Source: Cycas panzhihuaensis
Lineage: Eukaryota; Cycadophyta
Length of the DNA: 64,000 bases
Direction: 5' to 3'
Assembly: GCA_023213395.1 (NCBI GenBank)
Contig: CM041465.1
Coordinates: forward strand, 212,481,741 to 212,545,740
The notes under the pieces: model-generated
Told to the model about the DNA's origin: nothing
Database searches by the model: none
Seen by the model: the letters and a program-made list of their open reading frames with translations, nothing else
In this document: positions 24,188 to 36,990 of the stretch, piece by piece
Layout of the letters: every line of letters begins with the position of its first letter
Numbering within the stretch: the stretch's first letter is position 1
Program-made: the position numbers and the translations under genes

Positions 24188-25300
24188 ATGACATTTACAA
24201 TCATGGAGGATAATGATGTGGTTATATATGCTCCTGAAATAAATGAATACTACTTAAGGGATTCGTTTCTTCCAATACCTAAGTGTAAAGGTGAAGACTA
24301 CTTTTTTTGGACGATTAAAATGAGATGCTTTTTCATAACTAGAGGTTTGTGGAAGATTGTTATTGATGGATATGATATCCCTAAGGATGAAGAAGAAAAG
24401 GAAATACTTGAAAAGAAAGATAGAAATGCATTCATTATGATTTGTGCTGCATTTAATGAGGTTGATCTTCCTTCCAAATACTATTTTGTCATTCCTATAA
24501 TTCTACATACAAGTAATGCTAAAGAAGCTTAGGATTTTCTAAGGAAAGTATTTGAACAAACTCCTAAAGAGACACAATAAATGATTAAAAAGGCAATTAA
24601 GGCCAGTTATGGTTATGGTGCAGGTATAATGAATGAAGAAAATATCAATAACACTGATGAAACAACATGTAAAGATGAAGAATGTATGAAGCAAGCAATA
24701 GTTGAATGCATTGATGAGACTACAACAATTAATAAAGACATTGAAAATGATGAATTGACAAAGGTTTATATAGATGACACCATTGAATATGAATTTGATG
24801 GTTCTATAAAGGATGAGCCTTATATTAATGATATTCCTACTTTAAGTATTGATTCAATCTTGAAGGATGTTCCTTCCTTGAGTATTGATTCAAGTTTAAA
24901 AAGTATGCAAGTTGATTAAGAGTCAGCTCTAAAGGTTGAAGAAATCATTATTGTACATGGTGATAAAAAACTTACACAGGATAATGATGACAAGCAAGTT
25001 GTATTTAAAGAAGGTTACTTACAGGATCTTCATCAAAATCATACTAGACCAGCCACAATAAAGAATCATGATTTGTACTTGCTAGAGTTGCTACATCAAT
25101 ATCATCACTACAAGATTAAAGATGGAAATCAAGCTAAGTACATCATCTCACAAAGGTATCAGTATAGAATTGAAGATGAAAATCAAGACAAAGATATCAT
25201 TCTACAATAAAGACATTACTACAAGATTGAAGACAAGGCTCAAGTTGAAGACATCATTCTCAAGACATTTCCAAGGACAAAGCGTTGCAAATACAAATGA
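24188..25300 (+). pseudogene. Element C gag, four nonsense mutations, no frameshift
   Basis: The 370-codon frame from the Met at 24188 to the TGA at 25298-25300 is unbroken in register. It carries stops at 24530 (TAG where A has TGG), 24578 (TAA where A has CGA), 24917 (TAA) and 25207 (TAA). The first three quarters match the A Gag (DUF4219 then UBN2-like). The end has the three Y-x-I-E-D repeats. This copy shows that the ancestral Gag ran well past the present stop in A and B. Confidence 0.85.
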
Positions 25301-25323
25301 CCCAAATGTGCATTAAGGGGAAG

Positions 25324-25544
25324 TATTGAAATATTAATGCACATTTGTTTTATCCCACATGCAAGTGGGTTCCACTCTCACTATATTGGCATGTATTATA
25401 ATACATAACATAGTGTATCATATTATATGATGTTGCAAGGATGTCTTATTAATACAATTTGAGGTACCTTAAGGGTGTCATTCGATCCTATGGAGGTATT
25501 CTGTTTTGTTTATTAATATCTTATTACAGGTTTGATTTCCAACA
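25324..25544 (+). repeat. Element C 3' LTR
   Basis: Starts TATTGAAATATTAATGC and ends TTTCCAACA; very similar to 22674-22895. Confidence 0.9.
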
Positions 25545-26369
25545 ATATCATGCAGAGTATTAAGAAAAAAAGAGCAAGGGTTACAACTTGATGAATACAC
25601 CTATAATATCCTTATAATTGCCTATGGTAAAGGAGAGTTGTATGAAGAAACAACGATGAAAGTAGATGAGTAACATACAATGCTTTTTAGAATGTGTATG
25701 GAAAATAGGATTGTACAAAAAACTCTAAATATATTGATTGAAATGGAGAGTTTATTTTTCAGGAAATGAAGTAGCTAGTAACACAAAAATATAGTATAAA
25801 GTTTTAAGAGAAATTGAAATAGAAAGTTTAAAGTTCCTTCTAGAGATGCAAAACAATGCCCTTGATTCCCAGATTGAAAGTTTCCTCAAGAAGAAAGAGG
25901 ACTTTTCATGAAAAAGGCAAAAAACTTAGATAAACTAAGAATAACCATTGATAATAAGTGTTGAAAAAAGATTTTTTATTTTTTATTTTTGGTCTACTTT
26001 AGCAAAGCAAGTTGACAAACTCCTGCTTGGAATATATATCAGATCTTGTAAATATATTGAAGAAAAATAAAACAATGAAATAAAAAGTATATATATTTGT
26101 ATAAATAAAAACATTCTGCACTCTATTTTATGAGTTTATCCCAAAAGAAGGAAAATTTTCAGTTGAGAAGAAGTCTTCATACAATATGTGTACCATGTAA
26201 GAAATATTTCAAAAAATATATATGTTTGTGCAAAAAATCATGAAGAATATTAAGTTTCTTTTTTTTTGTTGGCTCAATGGAGCACAAATGAACCATAAAT
26301 TTTGACAGAAATATATCAAAGAAATGAAATGCATGTATATGTATCTAAAATATTTTCAAATATATGAAG

Positions 26370-27170
26370 CAGATCTATCAGAAAAAAGTGTTTAAATCTT
26401 TAAAAAAATATGATGAACCTGGAAATGTAGTTGTAGCTAATTTGCAGCAATGAGATCTATTGTATAAGTTCTTTAGAAGGCTAAATATGCCTAAAAATAT
26501 TGTAGATCTATAAAAAAACTTGAGAATATAGTGAAATATATAATGAAAAAATATAAACTTGTAATGAAATATAGCAGATCTACACTACATGTTGTAGATC
26601 TGCAACAAATATACCAAAAAATGTTAAAATAATTGCTAAAATAAGTAGACCTAAAATGAAATATAGCAAATTTGAACCAAATATAGTAGAATATGGTGGA
26701 AAACTTAGTAAAAATATGCAGATCTAAAAAATGTGTAGCAAATCTAAAGAAAACTATAACAGATCTAAAGTAAAAAATGCAGATCTTGAAGAAAAACTTG
26801 TTAGATATTGTATATCTAACATAAGTGTAGCAGATCTAAAAAAATATAAGGCAGATTTTAAAGAAATATAGCTCAAATTTAAGAAAAAACTTGAGTAAAT
26901 ATTGCATGTAGCTACAATCCTATGTAGATTTGTAAAAATATAAGACAAATAGATAGAAATCTACTTGAAAAATACTAAATATTTGATAAAAAAGTATAGA
27001 TTTGAGAAAATATATCACAAATATGAAGATAACTTGAATAAATGTAGCTTGCTACTGATCTCCTTTACAAATCTTAAAAAAAATATAGCGTGTAGTTGAA
27101 ATCCTTCATAAATCTACACAAATATGTGAAAAATCTAAAATATCTTTGTTATTTTTCAAATATAACTCAA
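26370..27170 (-). repeat. AGATCT-core repeat array in the element G leader
   Basis: About ten spaced copies of (G)CAGATCTAAA or close variants occur on + (for example near 26574, 26718, 26760, 26780, 26829). One pair forms a perfect 11-bp inverted repeat: GCAGATCTACA (26574-26584) and TGTAGATCTGC (26593-26603). The array lies just downstream of the primer site in element sense. Confidence 0.65.
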
Positions 27171-27315
27171 TAATAAGTAAATCTTGATGAAAAATATACG
27201 AAACTACTAGAAACATTATGTAGAAAATAAGTATAACCAGTATTGCTTCCTTGAGTAAATCTGCTTCAAAATCTTTTTGGTTCTTTGAAAAAATTCTACA
27301 GACCAGTAATCATCT

Positions 27316-27327
27316 GCTCTGATACCA
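27316..27327 (-). other. Primer binding site, element G
   Basis: GCTCTGATACCA is an exact complement of TGGTATCAGAGC. It lies 2 bp from the LTR at 27330. Confidence 0.9.
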
Positions 27328-27329
27328 AA

Positions 27330-27745
27330 TGTAGGAAAAATATTGTAAGAGAATATGGCAGAACATAGAATAAACTTCAATAGATCAATACAACAATGTT
27401 GCAATGTAGCATAAACTATGAAAGTATTGTATTCAATCCATTATGAGAAGTGAGCATTATAAATTTCCCAAATGAGGGTGGTGTCTAAAGACACTAGGCT
27501 TACACACCCCTTAATATTTATAATTTGGGGGAGGAGGAAAACTCCTCAACCCCTAAAATTTATAATAATAATAAAATAATACTAATTTAACTCAAATGGA
27601 ACTAATTCAAATTAACATAAATCAAAGTTAAACTTACCTTAACTTACCTACAAATGTTGAGCACCCACATATGTAAAATGAGGTTGATGAGGTGTACTAT
27701 CCTGGTTGGAAGGTGGGAGTGGAGTGATGATGATTAACTCCAACA
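27330..27745 (-). repeat. Element G 5' LTR
   Basis: 416 bp, matching 17689-18124 with a few indels. The GTGTC/GACAC hairpin (27481-27494) is intact, as is the GAGGAG/CTCCTC stem. Confidence 0.85.
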
Positions 27746-27751
27746 ACTATT

Positions 27752-27786
27752 CCACCTACTCTACTTTGTCTCCATTTTATTCTACA
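27752..27786 (+). repeat. Element F 5' LTR, second part
   Basis: CCACCTACTCTACTTTG through ...TTCTACA matches the end of the LTR at 31399-31433. It is followed by the TGGTATCAG primer site at 27789. Confidence 0.8.
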
Positions 27787-27797
27787 TTTGGTATCAG

Positions 27798-30442
<2,645 letters not shown>

Positions 30443-31180
30443 ATGGCAATGAATATTGATGACATAAGCTTTTCCATATTTGACAAAACGAATTTTTAAT
30501 TTTGGAGTAAAGTAATGAAATCATATTTTATTGCAAATGATTTTTGGAAGTTTGTAAAGGGTGGTTACTTAGAAGATAAATTAAAATTTAAAGAAATATG
30601 AGAAAAGATAATGATACTTTAGCCTTAATTTTTTATGCATTAGATGACATTATATTCACTAGTATAAGTGAAATAACCATGTCTAAAACTGTATGGGATA
30701 CTTTAGAATTAGTTTATAAGGGAGACACTATAAAACAAGATGAAACTAATTATATTGATGATGTTTTACATGTGGGACAAATGTTAGAGTAGGGTTACAT
30801 TATTGAATTAGCTAATATTATATGTACCATCGATGACTCCAATAAGATTGATGATCACATTATTATATTTGATTATATTATGCATACTTTTGATCAAATT
30901 GACTCCAATAAAGTAAATGATGAAGAAGACACAGATCTTAATACAACCATACCTACTCATTTGAATTAAGCTAACCTCATCCTACTAAGACAAGCTTGGA
31001 AACCACATGAATCACATATTGTTGAGAAGGTCTACATTACAAGGACCATAATGTAGGATGGTGACAAAGCAAGAGAACAAGCAATGGATCTCACTCTTAA
31101 AGTTTTTCTAAAATATAAGTTTCACAAATTTGAAGGAAAGTTTTAAGATGTATATAATGAACATTATAGGGGAGAGTATT
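30443..31180 (+). pseudogene. Element F gag
   Basis: Begins at the ATG at 30443 with NIDDISFSIFDKTNF and a W, the DUF4219 start. After a frameshift near 30595, RKDNDTLALIFYALDD and SKTVWDTLELVYKGD follow (UBN2-type). A tail with KVFLKYKFHKFEGK (about 31100-31145) runs up to the PPT and LTR at 31177. It is the same protein type as in G and H, with multiple stops. Confidence 0.75.
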
Positions 31181-31433
31181 AGAATTCATATTTATTATAT
31201 TTATTAAATATATACAAGAGCATGCCTTGGGACTATATGATCTACACCAGCCATCATTTACATAAGGAAAGATTATTTTATTATATTTTAAATTTGAAGG
31301 TTGAGGTGGGCTCTCACCTGGCTCTTGAATATTTATTTTAGGGCCTAAAACTCTCAATGTTTATTAATAATGTATAAAATAGATTAAAATGTATTATTCC
31401 ACCTACTCCACTCTATCTCCATTCCATTCTACA
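31177..31433 (+). repeat. Element F 3' LTR
   Basis: Starts TATTAGAATTCATA and ends CATTCTACA. It matches the split 5' LTR; its hairpins are more decayed. Confidence 0.8.
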
Positions 31434-31949
31434 TTAATTACAAAATCTTTTTAAAATCAATAAAAGATATTAAAAATGATAACGATAAAAAGAACCACTT
31501 AATTACCAATCTTGTAAGAGAAATAATTAAGACCCCTAAAGTTATTACTCTATATAGACTATTGGTTCTTCTCAAAATTTTTAGATATTAGAGAAGCCTA
31601 TTAGCTATTAAGTGTAATTAATGGAAAGCTAAGGTGTTTATACCTAACACTTTAGAGTTTAGAGACTAGGTTGGACCTTGAGGGGGTGAGTGCTTTGGTT
31701 GTAAGTGTGCTCTTAGATGAAGATTTATTATTTAGGTTATAAATATGATGCAAATGGATCAATAGTGTCAGGAGGGTAGTCGGGCCTTCTATAGTGCTTG
31801 TGTACCTTTGGATATGTTAGGTCCTTGAGTTATCACTTATGAGTAGGTATACCATTAGACATGACCATCTCAACTATTAGGGGTGGTTTAGTACTGGAGA
31901 CACTGAGACTTAGATCCTAGATTAGATCACCTTTTTTAGGTAGATAGGT

Positions 31950-34870
31950 CATATATCAAACATCATGGAATTTTAAATGATTGCAACTAATACCATTCAA
32001 CTATCTCATAGTGATAACTTATTGGTTTAGAAGAAATAAGTTAAGAACATTTCAATTATAATCAAACTTTGGCCTTATGTTTCTAGAAAAATTTAAAAGC
32101 TAGTTCTTACTCAACATCCTAATAATCTTAATAACCTTATTCCACTAGATCTTGATATTGTAGCTGTCTTTATTAAGTTTAATAAAGTTTCCCTTTCTTT
32201 TCTTCACTTATCTTATGAGAATAATATCGATTAGAATATAGAACTTTCCCCTACCTCTATAGATTCTTAAAACATCATTTGTGCACTCTATGAGAGGAAG
32301 GACAATGCTAGGGTAGTGATGTTCAAATCTTAAATTTTGTCCATTCCATGTATAGGATCTATAGTAACTCACTTGTCCCATATTAAGGTGATTAAGAACC
32401 AATTGACAATTATGGGCTAGCTACCAAAGGATAATGACCTTGTATCTTGGAATGTTAATGTTTTTCCACTTAGTTATAATTCCTCATATCTAATTTATCA
32501 CATATAGATTAACAACTTAATTACCTTAGGATATGAAGACCAGGGACTCTACAAGCTCAATGTTATGACTAGACCATTGATCACACATATGAATTCAATT
32601 CTTATAGTAATTCACCTTCAACTTCTAATCCCTTTACTTCAACATCAAATTTAAATGATTAATTTACTTCTCAAACATATATTTCTCTTATGGTTCCAAA
32701 ATACTAGTTATGGAATCAACACTTAGGTCACTAGAATGTGCATAGCCTTCATTTGTTTTGTAGATTGAATATGGTACATGACATACCAAATATAAAGAAG
32801 ACTAAGTATATTTGTGAGGGCTGTGTAATGGGCAAATATCATTTGGATTCTTTTAGGTCAAATGGAAAAGCCTAGTATGCTAAGAAATATTTAGGCCTAG
32901 TACATTCAAATATATGTGGGCCCATGTCTTAGGAATCCTTTGGAGGTTGTCACTTCTTTATCATATTCGTTAATGATTACTCTAGGAAAGTCAAGGTATA
33001 TTTCATGAAGTAGAAATTAGAAGCCTTTGACAAATTTGAAGAGTTTAAGTATGGCATAGAGCTTGAATTTGGAAGGCCACTAAAAGTCCATTGTTATGAT
33101 AATAGAGGTGAATACACATCTAATAAGTTCATACAATTCTATAAGGATAATAGCATCAAATGATAATTTTCTACCCTATATACCCCTTAATAAAATGTAG
33201 TTGTTAAGCATATGAATTGGACCTTGATCAACAAAGGCAAAGCTATGCTTAACATTAAGAGTTCAGGACTTCAATTCTAGGTTGAAGTGCTTTATGCAAT
33301 AATATATCTCACAAATAGAAGTTCTATCAATGTTGTATTGAACATCACTCCCAAGGAGGCCTAGCCAAGTTAAAAATCTATGATCTCACACTTATGTACT
33401 TTTAGTTGTACAACATATATGCTTATACCAAAAGAATAGTGGAAAAAGTTAGATGATAAGAGTAGGAAATATATTTTTATTGGTTATCAACTTAGCTATA
33501 AAGCATATAAATTATATGATCTTACCACCAACCAAATACATGCATCTTAAGATATTATATTCTTATAAGAGAACTAAGATATGTATATTAATCAAATTTC
33601 ATTCTTTGATGATCAATTAGATAAAGCACTAGTTACTTCTACTACTCCACAAAATATTCCTCCAATACACATGCCTCGAACATCAACATTTACTCTTAGT
33701 TCTATATCTGTACCACTTGCTTCTACATCTACACTAATTAGTCCTTTAAAGGATATTTAGGATGAAGCTACTTCAAAATAGTTACCAAATGGTACATGTA
33801 GATTATCTCTTCTTCTCCACCACAACAAGTAAAGAGATAATCAAAATATAGATCATTCACTAACTTTAACTTAATTGAAAAAGTATTGTTAGCTCTTAAA
33901 CCCTCTACTTTTGAGGAAGCTATTACAAATCCAAAATGGTAAGTAATAACAACTGAAGAAATGGATTCTATCCTATAGAATGATACTTAGGAGCTTATTG
34001 AGCTTACTAAAGGGAAGAAACCCTTTGATTATAGATGGATTGCTAAAGATTTTAAATAGATTGAAGGTATTGATTATGATGATATATTTACCCTAGTTGC
34101 TAACATGACCACTGTCAGGTTTGTTTTGGCACTTACAACTTAATTTAAATAGCTTGTATACTATATGAATATAAAAAGTATCTTCTTAAATGGTAACTTG
34201 CAAGAGAAAATTTATATAAATCAACCTCCCAACTTTATTGTTCATGGAAAAAAACACCTGGTCTATAAACTAAAAAAGATATTGTATGGCCTTAAATAAT
34301 CACCTCATGTTTAGTATGCAAAGATTGGTGAATATTTTGAAAATTATGGACTTATCTACTCATCTCTAGATTCAAATCTATATATCATAATTCATAGTAG
34401 TTTGATCACTTTGGCCATACTTTATGTCAGTGATTTATTGATAATTGGCAATGACACACAATGGATTACATATCTCCAAGGAGAATTAAAAAGTAGCTTT
34501 GAGATAACTGACCTCATGTTGCTCTGTTATTTTATTGGCATGGAAGCTTGATAGTAACCATGCCATATTTTCCTTTCACAGTCAAAATATATAAAGGAAA
34601 TTCTTCAAAAATATAGGATGGATGAATATAAACCATCGTGAACTCCTATGGATATAGGTCTAAAATTAGATATTGATGAGTATGGAAAGCATGTGGATCT
34701 AACATTGTATAGACAATTTATAGGGAAACTAATTTACCTCACTTATACTTAAGGAGATATTGCATATGCTATTGGGATCTATTCTAGATTTATGACATAG
34801 CCTAAATTTTCACATTAGAAAGCAACAATGAGGATTCTAATATATCTTTGTAATAAGTATACATGATATA
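31950..34870 (+). pseudogene. Copia element N pol (pre-integrase, integrase, RT, RNase H start)
   Basis: Readable blocks in order: YEDQGLYKL (GAG-pre-integrase, about 32535); HQHLGHLN (zinc motif, about 32715); integrase core with HFFIIFVNDYSRK and CYDNRGEYTSNKF (32940-33130); the C-terminal integrase SRKYIFIGYQLSYKAYKLYD (about 33460). RT from about 33890 has GIDYDDIFTLVANMTTVRF and MNIKSIFLNGNLQEK. The catalytic box reads L-Y-V-S-D (34420), not YVDD. The connection RQFIGKLIYL lies near 34710. It stops abruptly near 34870. By position it is the interior of the element whose LTR is at 15548. Confidence 0.75.
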
Positions 34871-34889
34871 TTTTTTAGGCTTGTTTTGG

Positions 34890-35520
34890 CATTCATTTAT
34901 GATGTAAGAAGGTGGTGGAGTTTGTTTAGGAGCATTTATCTGAAGCTTCTTTTTAAATTAAGATGTTAATACTATTCTAGTTCTATTAATGTAACCTTCC
35001 ATGTGCTACTCCTCATATAAGAGAAGTCCAACTACCTTCTTAAAAGTAAGTGGTTGTGCTCTCTCAGTTAGATATAAACTTGTTAAAAAAATATGATAGC
35101 TTTTATATAGCCTATTAAGTGTGATGCTCATAAGCTTTTTATCCTCTATTTTCTCACCTATTGTAATAATTTAACCTCTTATCTCCTTTAATTTTTACAA
35201 GTGAATGAAGATAGAGTTATCTATAAGTATTTTATATGAATAACGCAGATTTCTTAAGAATAACACTCTGCCCTTGTTCTTGGTCTCATATAGGTTGTGT
35301 AGAGTCTACCATATACTTGTTAATGTAGTCTTACTTTGTAGATGTGTGGTGAGGTCATCAACAGTAGAAAGCTCAATAATTGTTAATGATTCCCTATTAT
35401 GATCCTCTTAGTCTTCAATATCTTTATTTGTCCTAGTTGAGATAGATGGAGTAGACTTGGTTATGGCCTAAGCAATGGTCACAATTTGCTTTGGTTCCTT
35501 TCCTTCAATAATTTTCATTA
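34890..35520 (-). pseudogene. Copia element L gag (UBN2-type)
   Basis: On - the segment near 35020-35130 reads SITLNRLYKSYHIFLTSLYL followed by TERAQPLTFKKVVGLLLYE, the UBN2 capsid block. Upstream text fits the preceding gag helices. It is followed in element order only by a truncated junction at about 34880. Confidence 0.6.
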
Positions 35521-36469
35521 ATTTCTTAAGGGTTAAATATTAAAAATTTTAAAATTTTATATCACATAATTCTTACTATTAAATTCATGTACATCTAATA
35601 GAACATAACTAGTAATATTAATACTTAATATTGTAAGAAATAATGCATGTGATAAAGACTGCAAGCATGAGTGAAATTAGTGGTCATAAGGTCTTGTTAC
35701 AAAATTTGACCTTTTAAATAAAAGTACAATAAAAAATAGGAATTTAAAAACAAAAGTTACTAAAATCAGATGAAAAATAGAAAAGTTATGAGGTTTAGCC
35801 CATTTTTAAAGTTTTAAACCCTCACAATATATGACCAATGGCCTAATGAATAAAGTACATATTTGAAATAGATTAAGAAACACCTAATTTCTCTAAACAT
35901 TAGAGAAATAAAAGATTAAGATAAAGTTTAATAACTTTCTATGAAAACTCATGGGTTTTTTAATCATTGTTGTTGCCCAAACATGCCACACAACTTCATG
36001 GAGAAAAAAATGGTTGAATTTGAGCTAGATTTAGGTATTCAATAGTTGAATTAATCTAATACCCACTCGATTTAGGCACCCATATGGAATTTTGAAGAAG
36101 AAATTTAGAATTTCTTTCTTTTCAAAGTTTGAAATAATATTTAATAGGCTGCTCTCCTTTTTTGACTTGTTAAGGCCACTTTGTAGTAAAAATTTTACTT
36201 TGAAGGCTAGAAATAGTTCCAATTAGATTTTAGATTCATTGGACGTAAACCCATAAGTAAGAATATTACAAAAATAAGAGATTTGAAGTGCCTAATAAGG
36301 CAAAAAATATCCCTACAAAAGAACCAACACCCTTTTCACTGAGAAATCCTCTATGGGTTTGCTTAAAGGTTGTAAAAATTAGTAATGAAGATTCCTACTA
36401 CAAAAATATCAAGTTAACAAATAGAAATTTATGTTTAGACTTAGAAATTTCCCATAAAATAAACCATGG
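35521..36469 (-). other. Leader region of copia element L
   Basis: AT-rich stretch between the gag relic and the primer site at 36470. Small open pieces (36031-36222 on -, 36288-36476 on +) match nothing known. Confidence 0.4.
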
Positions 36470-36990
36470 GCTCTAATATTATGGTAGAAATTAGAGTGAA
36501 AGCAATAAAAAAAATGAGAGTAAGACAATATTATAAATATATATAAGAAATAATTTTGCATTAGATCACATATGAATACAGTAAGCTCTCAATCTATTAT
36601 CATTGTATCAATCGATTAATTAATGATTAAAGTAAGATCACTCTTCAATAATAATAAGTATGAGTGATAAAATAAAGTAGAAAGTAAGGAAACAACATGT
36701 ACAATTAATACATGCTCTTGGATAAGAGAGAGTATAGATACAACTTGTGCATGCTTTTGAATATGAAAAAATATATATATATAACTCTCAAGAGAACATG
36801 TCTAATATTACTCACTAGTTAACTTACAGAAAAGAATGAGTAAGAGATTTATATTATTTTTAATAATTTTATTAATTAAAATTATGCAATGAGTTTATAG
36901 TTCAAACATCCTTTAAAGATAGTAGCAAAATCTACAACAATTTACCTAAAGTTAGTAATAAAAGGTTATTAGATACTTGTGCTTTGTTAA
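36470..36990 (-). repeat. Primer site and 5' LTR of copia element L (right end approximate)
   Basis: GCTCTAATATTA (36470-36481) resembles GCTCTGATACCA with C/T and A/G decay. TGGTAGAAATTAG at 36482 resembles the common LTR end TGTTAGAAATTAG read from +. TATA-like ATATTATAAATATATA lies near 36529. The far LTR end was not found. Confidence 0.45.

Larger units (their letters stand above)
22674..25544 (+). mobile_element. Element C: gag-only LTR retrotransposon, sister of A and B
   Basis: LTRs at 22674-22895 and 25324-25544; flanks ATACC (22669-22673) and ATATC (25545-25549) fit a 4/5 target duplication. The primer site TGGTATCAAAGC is at 22896-22907 and the PPT CATTAAGGGGAAG at about 25311-25323. 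The interior is colinear with A. It is nested in element G on the opposite strand. Confidence 0.9.
17689..27745 (-). mobile_element. Element G: gag-only LTR retrotransposon with captured sequence
   Basis: LTRs at 17689-18124 and 27330-27745 start TGTAGGAAAAATATTG and end CTCCAGCA/CTCCAACA. The flanking duplication ACTATT appears at 17683-17688 and 27746-27751. The exact primer binding site is at 27316-27327 and the PPT at 18125-18137, so the sense strand is -. A gag relic lies next to the 3' LTR. The remaining leader of about 5.5 kb (excluding element C) is unusually long. It contains a GC-richer segment with a transporter fragment and an AGATCT repeat array. Element C inserted later, at 22674. 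Confidence 0.85.

Noticed and set aside
36288-36476. 62-codon frame as a possible small host gene
   Set aside because: It overlaps the copia L primer-site region and has no recognisable motif.
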